Assembly: GCA_017397745.1 (NCBI GenBank)
Contig: JAFQIC010000042.1
Location: 1 to 37,903 of the forward strand
Direction: 5' to 3'
Length of the DNA stretch: 37,903 nt
Origin: Bacilli bacterium
Lineage (GTDB): Bacteria > Bacillota_I > Bacilli_A > RF39 > UBA660
Part shown: piece after piece, positions 1-8,854 of the stretch
Numbering within the stretch: position 1 is the first letter of the stretch
Layout: each line of letters starts with the position of its first letter
Translations under genes and position numbers: made by a program
Notes under the pieces: generated by a model
Seen by the model: the letters and a program-made list of their open reading frames with translations, nothing else
Told to the model about the DNA's origin: nothing
The model's database searches: none

Positions 1-6
1 AATTCA

Positions 7-39
7 ATATTAAAAGAGGACTGAGTCCTCTTTTAATAT
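7..39. terminator. Strong bidirectional hairpin terminator
   Basis: Positions 7-21 and 25-39 form a perfect 15-bp inverted repeat around a 3-base loop (core AGAGGAC/GTCCTCT), followed by an A/T run ending in TTTTT at 46-50. It probably ends a gene just left of the window. Confidence 0.8.
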
Positions 40-69
40 ATCATATTTTTGTCTTTTTGTGTTGTACAA

Positions 70-100
70 ATTATTTTGGTGAAAATCACCTCAAAATAAT
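70..100. repeat. Imperfect palindrome left of the defence islet
   Basis: ATTATTTTG at 70-78 pairs with CAAAATAAT at 92-100, and GTGA at 79-82 (read GTGA/TCAC) continues the stem with a two-base bulge. A partial direct copy of TTTGGTGAAA follows near 101-110. There is no T run, so this is not an obvious terminator. It may be a recombinase or protein binding site at the edge of the islet; that role is a guess. Nothing else was recognised in 101-217. Confidence 0.4.
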
Positions 101-217
101 TTGGTGAAACTTGGTTAAATTAATTTGCAAATCTATATTTTTCTACACCCACAGCTCACCTAAATTCACACAATTATAAGTTTTCCGTGAGTTTTTTGGA
201 AAATATACCAAACAAAA

Positions 218-244
218 GAGTATTAGAATAAATAACTAATACTC
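218..244. terminator. Terminator of the minus-strand small gene
   Basis: GAGTATTAG (218-226) and CTAATACTC (236-244) form a 9-bp stem with a 9-base loop. T-rich tracts lie on both sides, so it can work in both directions. The stop codon of the minus-strand gene (236-238) lies inside the stem. Confidence 0.7.
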
Positions 245-559
245 GATTTTTTTAATTTCTAAAGGATTTTCATTAGTGATACTTAAAGCATATTTTACTC
301 GTAATAATTTAAAAACCTCAGCTTTTACTTTTTCTTCGTTTTCCCCAAACATATTAATTAAATCTTTAGCAGAATTATAATGTTGTAAAAAAGAACCTTC
401 ATACATAGCATTTCTATAATATGAATTAGCAATATAATAAGCAATAACTTCAGGCATAACATAGCTTTCAATATACTCATCGTAATTTTCTAAAAAAGGT
501 TTTAATATTGCATTAAATTCTTCATCACTAATATCGCCATTAGTAGTCTTTCTAATCAT
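236..559 (-). CDS. Small acidic protein of unknown function
   Basis: A 107-residue protein, not recognised. It is acidic and predicted mostly helical, with no membrane segment, Cys pairs or obvious DNA-binding motif; the middle is Tyr-rich (YYIANSYYRNAMYEG). The start was placed at the Met of MIRKTTNG because GGAGG sits five bases before it; an ATG 12 bases upstream would overlap that ribosome site. It is divergent from the abrB-hsd operon, with about 127 bases between the start codons, and ends in its own hairpin. Position suggests an islet-encoded accessory or control protein, but this is only context. Confidence 0.6.
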   Translation of the reverse strand: MIRKTTNGDISDEEFNAILKPFLENYDEYIESYVMPEVIAYYIANSYYRNAMYEGSFLQHYNSAKDLINMFGENEEKVKAEVFKLLRVKYALSITNENPLEIKKIEY

Positions 560-633
560 AGGCACCTCCAATTTGTTGTATTAATCACTTAAAAATCAAA
601 ATTTTGCAACAAAATGTGTCAAATTTTTAAAAA

Positions 634-661
634 TTGTTATAATTTGTGTTATAATTATAAT
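634..661 (+). promoter_or_regulatory. Promoter of the abrB-hsd operon
   Basis: TTGTTA (634-639), 16 bases, then TATAAT (656-661), with the abrB start at 687. A second TATAAT sits at 650-655. GTTATAATT occurs twice, at 636-644 and 648-656, 12 bases apart on the same helix face. This direct repeat across the promoter is a plausible operator, perhaps for the AbrB-like product. Confidence 0.5.
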
Positions 662-686
662 GTAAGGAAAGTAAGGAGAAAATGAT

Positions 687-914
687 ATGAAAAAAGAAAA
701 TGAATTTTTAGCAACAGCTAAATTAACGTCAAAAGGACAAATTACTATTCCAAAAATTGTAAGAGAAACATTAAAACTTGATGAAGGAGACTCTGTATTC
801 TTTTATGTGGATAAAAACAATAATATAAAAATATCCAATACAAAAGATTGTAAAATTGAAACTGATAATAATAAAGAACAAATAGTAGTTAAGAGAGGTA
901 ATAAAAATGAGTAA
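687..914 (+). CDS. AbrB/SpoVT/MazE-type DNA-binding protein
   Basis: A 75-residue protein with an N-terminal swapped-hairpin AbrB domain: LTSKGQITIPKIVRETL (about residues 13-29) is the family signature, followed by LDEGDSVFFYV. Such proteins bind DNA as dimers and serve as transition-state regulators or antitoxins. The tail after residue 50 is short, charged and unlike full AbrB. AAGGAG precedes the start by nine bases. Its stop overlaps the hsdM start by 8 bases (shared ATGAGTAA), so it is translated with the methylase and lies first in the operon. No toxin gene is adjacent. The best inference is an autoregulator of the restriction operon; an antitoxin role is possible. Confidence 0.85.
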   Translation: MKKENEFLATAKLTSKGQITIPKIVRETLKLDEGDSVFFYVDKNNNIKISNTKDCKIETDNNKEQIVVKRGNKNE

Positions 915-2631
915 TATAGCAAGAATTGTGAATGAAAAAGCATCATTGATTTGGAGTATTGCAGATAAATTGGTTGGCGTATACAAACCGCATGAATATG
1001 GAGATGTTATTCTTCCACTAACGGTTTTAAAAAGATTTGATTCTGTTTTGGGAGATACAAAAGATAAAGTATTAGAAATGGCAAAAAAATATCCAGAAAC
1101 TTTTGCTAAGAGAGATTTTGTTTTGAAAGAAACAGCAGGCCAAAAGTTTTATAACACATCTAAATATGATTTTAAAAAGTTATTAGATGATCCGGATAAC
1201 ATTGAAGAGAATTTTTATAATTATATAAATGGATATTCTGATGAAGTTAAAGATATTATTAAAAATTTTGATTTAAACAAGCAGATAGAAAGAATGGCTG
1301 ATAGTGGAATTTTATATCAAGTTATAGATACTTATAATTCAGAAAAAGCAAATTTACATCCAAACTATGTTTCGAACATTGAAATGGGATATATTTTTGA
1401 AGAAATTATAAGAAGATTTAATGAATTATCAAATGAAGAAGCTGGACAACATTATACTCCAAGAGAAGTTATTGAATTAATGGTTAATTTAATATTTGAA
1501 GACGAAGAAGATTTAGCTGATTCTTCTAAAATTAAAACAGTATATGATGGAGCTTGCGGGACGGGTGGAATGTTAACTGCTAGCATGGAATATGCTAAAA
1601 AATTAAATTCATCATCAAGAATTCTATGTTATGGACAAGAATTAAATGCTCAAACATATGCTATTTGTAAAGCTGATATGTTAATTAAGGGAGAAGATTC
1701 TAATAATATAAGACATGGAAATACCTTATCAGGAGATTTATTTCCTGGTGAAAATTTTGATTATATTATAATGAATCCACCATTTGGAATTGAATGGAAA
1801 AATGAAAAAGCTGCAGTGCTGAAAGAAGCAGAAAAGGGTAGTGATGGAAGATTTCCGGCAGGGACACCAGCTATATCTGATAGTCAATTATTGTTTTTAC
1901 AAAATGCTGTATCCAAAATGAAACCAGAAGGTTCCAAAATTGCAATAGTACATAATGGTTCCGCATTGTTTAAAGGGGATGCTGGATCAGGTGAGTCTGA
2001 AATAAGACGCTATGTAATAGAAAATGATTTATTAGATTGTATTGTTCAATTACCTAATGATATGTTTTATAATACTCCAATTGCAACATATATTTGGATT
2101 TTATCTAATAAAAAACCTTCACATAGAATTGGAAAAGTCCAATTGATAGATGCTTCTTCATTTGGAAAAAGATTGAGAAAACCTTTAGGAAATAAAAGAA
2201 ACGAAATTTCTAATGATCAAATTAATAAAATAACTAAAATATATGGTGATTTTGTTGAAAATGAATATTCTAAGATATATGAATTAGAAAATTTTGGATA
2301 TAGAAAAGTTACAATACTAATTCCGGAACTAGATGTAAATGGTTTAGTAAAAAAGAATTCTAAAGGAATACCAATAATAAATAAAGATTTAACAGAAACA
2401 GAAGTGATTCCTCTTAGTCAATCAATAGAGGATTATTTGAATAAAGAAGTTGTTCCGTTTAATGAATATGCAATGGTAGATGATTCAAAAACTAAAATTG
2501 GTTATGAAATATTGTTTATGAAATATTTTTATAAATATGTTGAACCTAAAAACTCAAAAGATATTCTAAAAGAAATTTCTGATTTAGATAAGGAATTAGA
2601 TTTTATATTGAAGGAGATTTCATATGAGTAG
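907..2631 (+). CDS. hsdM: Type I restriction-modification, DNA methyltransferase subunit
   Basis: Adds a methyl group to adenine N6 within the site chosen by HsdS, and forms the M2S core of the restriction complex. The 574 residues show an HsdM N-terminal helical domain (about 1-150), the lead-in GQHYTPREV, the AdoMet site DGACGTGG at 214-221 (motif I) and the catalytic NPPF at 290-293 (motif IV). Length is typical of the family. It overlaps abrB by 8 bases and hsdS by 8 bases; both junctions use ATGAGTA, so translation of the three genes looks coupled. All key motifs are intact, so the enzyme is probably active. Confidence 0.97.
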   Translation: MSNIARIVNEKASLIWSIADKLVGVYKPHEYGDVILPLTVLKRFDSVLGDTKDKVLEMAKKYPETFAKRDFVLKETAGQKFYNTSKYDFKKLLDDPDNIEENFYNYINGYSDEVKDIIKNFDLNKQIERMADSGILYQVIDTYNSEKANLHPNYVSNIEMGYIFEEIIRRFNELSNEEAGQHYTPREVIELMVNLIFEDEEDLADSSKIKTVYDGACGTGGMLTASMEYAKKLNSSSRILCYGQELNAQTYAICKADMLIKGEDSNNIRHGNTLSGDLFPGENFDYIIMNPPFGIEWKNEKAAVLKEAEKGSDGRFPAGTPAISDSQLLFLQNAVSKMKPEGSKIAIVHNGSALFKGDAGSGESEIRRYVIENDLLDCIVQLPNDMFYNTPIATYIWILSNKKPSHRIGKVQLIDASSFGKRLRKPLGNKRNEISNDQINKITKIYGDFVENEYSKIYELENFGYRKVTILIPELDVNGLVKKNSKGIPIINKDLTETEVIPLSQSIEDYLNKEVVPFNEYAMVDDSKTKIGYEILFMKYFYKYVEPKNSKDILKEISDLDKELDFILKEISYE

Positions 2632-3922
2632 GACGATGAAATATACGGGTATTGAATGGTTGGGCGAGATACCAGAATCATGGGAAGTGAAAAAAGTTAG
2701 AAATGTATTCTTTAGAAGAAAAGAAATTAATCAAACCTCCGATCCGATCATTTTATCGTTAGCTAGAGATGGAGTTAAAGTTAGAGATATATCTAATAAT
2801 GAGGGGCAACTTGCTGAGAGTTATGATAATTATCATATTGTTTACAAAGGAGATTTGATGATAAATCCTATGGATTTAGTAAGTGGTGCTAATTGTAGCG
2901 TTTCTGAAAACGAAGGAGTTATTAGTCCAGCATATATAAATTTAGCAAAAAAAGTAGATTGTAATTCTAGATACTTTGATTATTATTTTAAAAATCAATA
3001 TTGGGTTAAGGCAATGTTTATACATGGAAAAGGAGTTTCTTTTGATAATAGATGGACAATAACCGCAGAAACACTTATGAATTATTATATTCCTTTTCCG
3101 GCAAAAGAAGAACAGGATAAAATAGCGACTTATTTAGATGAAAAAACAAAAAAAATTGATTATTTAATTGAAAAAAATAAAGAAATTATTAAATTATTAA
3201 ACGATTATTTTAAATCATTAACGACGGAATATACAACAGGAAAAAGATATATTGTTCAAAAAAAAGATTCAGAGATTGAATGGATTGGAGAGATACCTAA
3301 AACTTGGAACATTATTTCATTTAAAAATATTATGAAAGAACGCAATGAAAAGAATAATCCAGTAAAAAGTAAGACTCGATTATCTCTTTCAATAGATAAA
3401 GGTATAACTACATATTCTGAAAAAACAACTAATTTGGATAGATTTAAAGAGGAGTTTGAACAGTATAAGTTAGCGCATATTGGCGATTTAGTATTTAACA
3501 GCATGAACATGATTGTTGGAGCTGTTGGGTATTCCAATTATTATGGATGCGTTAGTCCGGTATACTATACCTATTATGATGAAGATGGCGAATATCATTA
3601 TTATTCAAGATTCTATGAGTATTTATTCAGGTCTAAAGGTATACGCAAAAAACTATATTCTATTGGAAGAGGGATTATTTCCTTTGATAAAGGTGATGAT
3701 CAAATTAATACCTGCAGATTAAAAATAAGTAGAGATGATTTGAGAGGATTTAAAGTACCGTTACCGCCATATAATGAAATTAAAACAATAGTAGATGATC
3801 TAGATGAAAGAAAAAAACAAATTAATAATGTTATAAAGATTAGAGAACAAATTATAGAAAAATTAGAAGAATATAAAAAGTCACTTATATATGAATGTGT
3901 GACAGGAAAAAGAGAGGTGTAA
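2624..3922 (+). CDS. hsdS: Type I restriction-modification, specificity subunit
   Basis: Determines the bipartite DNA target for methylation and cleavage. The 432 residues split into two matching halves. Each opens with EWxGEIPxxW (residues 11-20 and 219-228), runs through a variable target-recognition domain, and closes with a long charged helix ending in TTGKR (about 170-208) or VTGKR (about 400-430). These helices form the spacer that fixes the gap between half-sites. The start is preceded by AAGGAG seven bases away and overlaps hsdM by 8 bases. No second or partial hsdS and no recombinase is in the window, so phase switching is not shown, although the repeated half-boundaries would allow domain exchange. 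Confidence 0.96.
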   Translation: MSRTMKYTGIEWLGEIPESWEVKKVRNVFFRRKEINQTSDPIILSLARDGVKVRDISNNEGQLAESYDNYHIVYKGDLMINPMDLVSGANCSVSENEGVISPAYINLAKKVDCNSRYFDYYFKNQYWVKAMFIHGKGVSFDNRWTITAETLMNYYIPFPAKEEQDKIATYLDEKTKKIDYLIEKNKEIIKLLNDYFKSLTTEYTTGKRYIVQKKDSEIEWIGEIPKTWNIISFKNIMKERNEKNNPVKSKTRLSLSIDKGITTYSEKTTNLDRFKEEFEQYKLAHIGDLVFNSMNMIVGAVGYSNYYGCVSPVYYTYYDEDGEYHYYSRFYEYLFRSKGIRKKLYSIGRGIISFDKGDDQINTCRLKISRDDLRGFKVPLPPYNEIKTIVDDLDERKKQINNVIKIREQIIEKLEEYKKSLIYECVTGKREV

Positions 3923-3923
3923 T

Positions 3924-6908
3924 ATGGAAACTCAAGAAAAGAATTTTGAAGAATCAATTCAAAAATATTTAGTAACAAAAGGTGGATATCATATTAGTGA
4001 TGGATTAGGATATGATAGATTAAAAGGATATAATCCAAAAGTTTTAATTGATTTTATTGCATCTACTCAAAATAAAAAATGGATGAAATTAATGTCTATT
4101 CATGGAGAATATACTAAAGACTATTTCTTAAAAAAAGTTGAAGAACAAATTAAAGAACATGGATTACTTGCAACTTTAAGAGATAAAATTAAACTTGATG
4201 GAATGGAATTTAAATTAGTATTTTTTAAACCAGAAACATCGATGAATCCAGATTTAGAAGAATTATATAATGGCAATATCTTAGAGTGCGTAAGACAATT
4301 ACATTATTCTATGGATAATGAAAATAGTGTTGATATAACATTATTTATTAATGGATTTCCAATTGTAATTATGGAATTGAAGAATCAATATACAGGACAA
4401 GATATAAATAATTCAATGCATCAATTTAAATTTGATAGAGATCCAGAGGAACCAATCTTTAAATTTAATGAAAGAAGTTTAGTATATTTTGGTGTTGATT
4501 TGTTTGAATGTGTAATGAGCACTAAATTAGCAAAGGGAAGCACATACTTCTTACCTTTTAATCAAGGAACAAACGGTGCAGGTAATGTAGGTGGAGCAGG
4601 TAATCCAAACAACAAAGACGGATTTGGTACAGCATATTTATGGGAAAAAGTATTATGTAAAGATTCGTTACTTGAAATACTACAAAAATATATGCATTTA
4701 GATTATGATCCAACTAAATCATGGAGAACAGGTAAGATGATATTCCCTAGATATCATCAATTAGATGCAGTAACTAAATTGGTAAAAGATGCAAAAGAAA
4801 ATGGTAGTGGTAAAAATTATTTGATACAACATAGTGCAGGGTCTGGAAAATCAAATTCTATAGCTTGGCTTGCATATAGATTATCTTCATTACATGACGA
4901 TAGTGATAATAAAATATTTGATTCAGTAATTGTTGTTACTGATAGAAAAGTATTAGATAGTCAATTACAAAATACAATATATCAATTTGACCATGTTCCG
5001 GGAACTGTGGTTAAGATAGATAAGGGTAAAACATCAAAAGATTTATTACAAGCTATAAATGATGGTAAAAAAATAATAATTACAACATTACAAAAATTTC
5101 CAAGAATATATACTGAAATTAATAGTGTTGAAAAGAAGTTTGCTGTTATAGTTGATGAGGCTCATTCATCTCAAACAGGAACTAGCGCCTCTAAATTAAA
5201 AGAGGGATTAGGTAATACTGAAGAAATATTAGAGGAATATGCAAGAAATGAATTAGCGGAAGAAAATAGTAGAATTGAAGATGATGATCTCCTAATGAAT
5301 GAATTAGCATCGCATGGGGACCACTCTAATATGTCATTCTTTGCTTTTACTGCTACTCCAAAAGATAAAACGTTACAAATATTTGGGACAAAACAATTGG
5401 ATGGAAGTTACAGACCATATCATGTTTATTCGATGCAACAAGCTATTGAAGAAGGATTTATATTAGATGTACTAAAAAATTATATGACATATGATATGTA
5501 TTATAAGATTGTTAAAAGTGCAGCAGATGATCCTGAAGTTAAGACTTCGAAAGGAATGAAAGCAATTGCTCGATATGAATCATTACATCCTCATAATTTA
5601 AGCCAAAAAGCAGCAATAATGATCGAACATTTCTTAAATACAACAAGATACAAATTGGGTGGAAAAGCAAAAGCTATGGTTGTTACTTCGTCTAGATTAC
5701 ATGCTGTTAGATATTTAAAAGAATTTAGAAAGTACATTAAAGAACACAATATAGATGATATAGATGTTTTGGTAGCATTTTCTGGCGATTTAAATGATAA
5801 CGGCGAAATAGTAAGCGAAGAAAAATTAAATATTGATTACAAAGGAAATAATGAACATATAAAAGAAAGTCAATTGCCAAAAAGATTTAATGAATCATAT
5901 AATGTATTAATTGTTGCAGAAAAATATCAAACAGGCTTTGATGAACCATTGTTACATACTATGTTTGTTGATAAACCATTATATGGTGTAAAAGCTGTTC
6001 AAACTTTATCAAGATTAAATAGAACATGTCCAGGAAAGACAGATACTTTTGTACTTGATTTTGTAAATACTGCTGATGAGATTAGAGATTCTTTTCAACC
6101 ATATTATCAAGCCACAAATTTAACAGAAGGTGTTGATCCTAATAATGTGTATGCTATTTATAAAAGGGTAGAAGCTTATAGATTATTTGCCGAATCAGAG
6201 GCGCTTGAATTTGCAAAAGTATATTACAGTGGAAAAGAAGATATGTCTAAATTAAATTTCTATTTATACCCAGCTAGAAAGAAATATATGGATATGAAGA
6301 AAGAAGATCAAAGAGAATTTAAATCAATTCTTCAAGCATTTATTAGATGTTATGGATTTGTAGTTCAAGTAGCAAGAATGATGGATAAGGACATTCAAAG
6401 TAAATACATATTCTGTAAATATTTAAATAAAACATTACCAAAAGAACATGAAACAGTTATTGATTTAGATGATAAAATCGAACTTGAATATTATAGATTA
6501 GAAAAGAAATTTGAAGGTTCTATTGAATTAACTTCAGAAGAAGGAGAACTAAATCCACCTAAAGGTACTATTGGTAAAAAAGAAGAAGAGAAAGAACCGC
6601 TAAGTGTTCTTGTCGATAAAATTAATCAAAGATATAAAACAAACTTTACTAATATGGATAAAGTGATGGAACAAATAACACAAGATTTCTTAGATGATGA
6701 TGAAATGGTAAATCTTGCTAAAAACAATGAACCAGAAGCATTTAGAAAGATATATAATGAAGAGTTCCAAAGAAAAACATTTAAGAGATATCAACAAAAT
6801 ACTGATATGTTTGAAAAAATGATGTCTGAACCAGGATATATGGAAGACTTTATGACAAGCATGTTTAAATTTATTTATGATAAGTTAAAGAATAAAGGAG
6901 AAAAATAG
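3924..6908 (+). CDS. hsdR: Type I restriction enzyme, endonuclease/translocase subunit
   Basis: The motor and nuclease subunit that pulls unmodified DNA through the complex and cuts it. In order along 994 residues: a PD-(D/E)xK nuclease core with D137 and E151-L-K153; Walker A SAGSGKS at 304-310; DEAH box at 411-414; helicase motif III FTATP; motif VI QTLSRLNRT; and a C-terminal helical domain that binds the M2S core. Length matches the roughly 1000-residue family. It begins one base after the hsdS stop, inside the operon. All catalytic residues are present, so a working restriction enzyme is expected. Confidence 0.97.
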   Translation: METQEKNFEESIQKYLVTKGGYHISDGLGYDRLKGYNPKVLIDFIASTQNKKWMKLMSIHGEYTKDYFLKKVEEQIKEHGLLATLRDKIKLDGMEFKLVFFKPETSMNPDLEELYNGNILECVRQLHYSMDNENSVDITLFINGFPIVIMELKNQYTGQDINNSMHQFKFDRDPEEPIFKFNERSLVYFGVDLFECVMSTKLAKGSTYFLPFNQGTNGAGNVGGAGNPNNKDGFGTAYLWEKVLCKDSLLEILQKYMHLDYDPTKSWRTGKMIFPRYHQLDAVTKLVKDAKENGSGKNYLIQHSAGSGKSNSIAWLAYRLSSLHDDSDNKIFDSVIVVTDRKVLDSQLQNTIYQFDHVPGTVVKIDKGKTSKDLLQAINDGKKIIITTLQKFPRIYTEINSVEKKFAVIVDEAHSSQTGTSASKLKEGLGNTEEILEEYARNELAEENSRIEDDDLLMNELASHGDHSNMSFFAFTATPKDKTLQIFGTKQLDGSYRPYHVYSMQQAIEEGFILDVLKNYMTYDMYYKIVKSAADDPEVKTSKGMKAIARYESLHPHNLSQKAAIMIEHFLNTTRYKLGGKAKAMVVTSSRLHAVRYLKEFRKYIKEHNIDDIDVLVAFSGDLNDNGEIVSEEKLNIDYKGNNEHIKESQLPKRFNESYNVLIVAEKYQTGFDEPLLHTMFVDKPLYGVKAVQTLSRLNRTCPGKTDTFVLDFVNTADEIRDSFQPYYQATNLTEGVDPNNVYAIYKRVEAYRLFAESEALEFAKVYYSGKEDMSKLNFYLYPARKKYMDMKKEDQREFKSILQAFIRCYGFVVQVARMMDKDIQSKYIFCKYLNKTLPKEHETVIDLDDKIELEYYRLEKKFEGSIELTSEEGELNPPKGTIGKKEEEKEPLSVLVDKINQRYKTNFTNMDKVMEQITQDFLDDDEMVNLAKNNEPEAFRKIYNEEFQRKTFKRYQQNTDMFEKMMSEPGYMEDFMTSMFKFIYDKLKNKGEK

Positions 6909-8744
6909 ATGATTAGACACGTAGAACAAAAGTCGGTTTCACAAGTATTACCTGATGATAAAATTATTTATAAAATTCCTAAATATCAAAGAAAATATAC
7001 ATGGGGTCAAAATGAATGGGATTTGCTATTCAATGATGTTTTAGAAAATGATGAAGGATATTTTTTAGGATCAACTATTTGTGTTACTATACCAAGTAGT
7101 GCATATGGAGCTACTTATTTAGAAGTTATTGACGGACAACAAAGAATGACTTCGCTATCAATTTTATTATCTGTATTATATACTAAACTTTTGAAACATA
7201 AAGATGAATTAGATATAGACAGTATGACTGATTTAAATAATATAAAAAGACAATTAGCATATAAGCAAGATGATAAATATATTCCTAGACTGCAATTACA
7301 AATACAAGATAACAATCAAGCTGATTATAACTACTTATTATCAGAATCTGAAATAATAGAAAAAACAGAATTTCCACTTTATTGTGGCAATAGAAAAATA
7401 TATAAAGCAGCTAGATATTTTGATAAATTAATAACTAATTTTTTACAATCAGAAGATTCTGAAAATGTTTATAGAGGGTTAAAATCTGATAATGAAGTTA
7501 AAACTTTATTAAATTTAGTTAGAAGATTTAATAGTGCGATTTTAGTAGTTATAGAAGTAGATAATCATAAAGATGCATATATGTTATTTGAATCACTAAA
7601 TAATCGCGGAGTGCCTTTAACTGCTATAGATTTAATTAAAAATTTGCTTATATCAACATCTGAAAGAGATGGAAAATCAGATGAATGTTATGATAAATGG
7701 ACAAAAATTCAAAAGAATTTAGGTGAAGAATATTCTGTTCAAGAAAGATTTTTCAGACATTATTACAATGCATTTATAGACGAATTAAATAAACCATTTA
7801 TTACTCCAGAAAGTACTAAAAAATATCCATTGGCATATTTGGCAACAAAAACAACATTAATGGATATTTATGAAAGATTAATAAAAAAAGATTATATTAA
7901 ATTTATTGATGATATTGAATATGCATCAGATAATTATGCAATGATTATTAATAATTCTGATAAGAAACCAAGCTATGCCGAGGAACTTTTAAATCTTGAA
8001 AGAGTTCAAGGAGCTCCTGGATATTTGTTGCTTCTTTATTTAGAAAATAATAAAGAAACTTTAAAACTTACAGATAATAACATGAAAGATATTATAAAAT
8101 TATTAGTATCATTCTTTGTAAGAAGAAATATAACAGATATTCCGAACACAAGAAATTTAACTAAAATATTTATGGATATAATAGCGTCTATTAAAGAAAA
8201 TGATTGCAATTTAATTTATGATATTTGTAGAAACAAATTAGTTTCAGAATCAGCTCCTGATAGTCTATTTGAAGAAAAATTAAGGGGTCCACTATATGAC
8301 TTAAATGATACAGCAACAAGATTTATACTATGTCATATTGAAGCACAACACACAACAAAAGAAATATATACAGATTTGTGGTCTAGAGATAACAGTAATA
8401 AATATGTATGGACAATTGAACACATATTCCCAGAAGGACAAAAAATTCCAAAAGAATGGGTTGATATGATTGCTAACGGAAACGAAGATTTGGCATATGA
8501 ATATTTAAATAAATATGTGCATACACTAGGTAATTTAACTATCACAGGATATAATTCTAATTTGAGCAATTTTGATTTTGAAAAGAAAAAATATAGAAAG
8601 AATCAAGAAGGAAAAGACATCGGATATACAAATGGATTATATTTAAATAATGATGTAGTAGTTGAAGACAAATGGACAGTTGAAAGGATAAAAAATAGAA
8701 CAGATAAATTAGTATCAATAAGTTTGAGTTTATTTAAACTTTAG
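6909..8744 (+). CDS. GmrSD-like enzyme: DUF262 nucleotidase + DUF1524 HNH nuclease
   Basis: A 611-residue fusion. The N-terminal DUF262 half has IPKYQRKYTW (about 23-32) and IDGQQRMTSL with D75-G-Q-Q-R79, the ParB/sulfiredoxin-like NTP-binding motif. The C-terminal DUF1524 half has the HNH-like nuclease motif: E504-H505, then LGNLT at 540-544 and NSNLSNFDFEKKK. This is the layout of single-chain GmrSD-type proteins, which cut modified (for example glucosylated hydroxymethylcytosine) DNA. It starts directly after the hsdR stop with no gap, so it is the last gene of the type I operon before a hairpin terminator. Substrate is unknown. Partnering a type I system that attacks unmodified DNA with a nuclease for modified DNA makes biological sense; that is inference. 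Confidence 0.9.
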   Translation: MIRHVEQKSVSQVLPDDKIIYKIPKYQRKYTWGQNEWDLLFNDVLENDEGYFLGSTICVTIPSSAYGATYLEVIDGQQRMTSLSILLSVLYTKLLKHKDELDIDSMTDLNNIKRQLAYKQDDKYIPRLQLQIQDNNQADYNYLLSESEIIEKTEFPLYCGNRKIYKAARYFDKLITNFLQSEDSENVYRGLKSDNEVKTLLNLVRRFNSAILVVIEVDNHKDAYMLFESLNNRGVPLTAIDLIKNLLISTSERDGKSDECYDKWTKIQKNLGEEYSVQERFFRHYYNAFIDELNKPFITPESTKKYPLAYLATKTTLMDIYERLIKKDYIKFIDDIEYASDNYAMIINNSDKKPSYAEELLNLERVQGAPGYLLLLYLENNKETLKLTDNNMKDIIKLLVSFFVRRNITDIPNTRNLTKIFMDIIASIKENDCNLIYDICRNKLVSESAPDSLFEEKLRGPLYDLNDTATRFILCHIEAQHTTKEIYTDLWSRDNSNKYVWTIEHIFPEGQKIPKEWVDMIANGNEDLAYEYLNKYVHTLGNLTITGYNSNLSNFDFEKKKYRKNQEGKDIGYTNGLYLNNDVVVEDKWTVERIKNRTDKLVSISLSLFKL

Positions 8745-8757
8745 GCAAATATAGAAG

Positions 8758-8783
8758 CTCAGAAAATGTTTCTGAGTTTTTTT
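8758..8783 (+). terminator. Terminator of the abrB-hsd-gmrSD operon
   Basis: CTCAGAAA (8758-8765), loop ATG, TTTCTGAG (8769-8776), then seven Ts. It lies 14 bases after the stop of the HNH gene. Confidence 0.9.
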
Positions 8784-8821
8784 GATAAGGATAATTTGAG
8801 TTAGTTATGTGAAATAATTTA

Positions 8822-8830
8822 TGGTATAAT
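8822..8830 (+). promoter_or_regulatory. Extended -10 promoter of the membrane gene
   Basis: TGGTATAAT fits an extended -10 element (TGnTATAAT). No good -35 box is spaced correctly. GGGGGG stands four bases before the ATG at 8855. Confidence 0.45.
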
Positions 8831-8854
8831 ATTAAGTAAATCTGGGGGGATAAC

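Noticed and set aside
687-914. AbrB-like gene as antitoxin of a toxin-antitoxin pair
   Set aside because: The gene after it is hsdM and the divergent neighbour (236-559) shows no PIN, RelE or MazF features.
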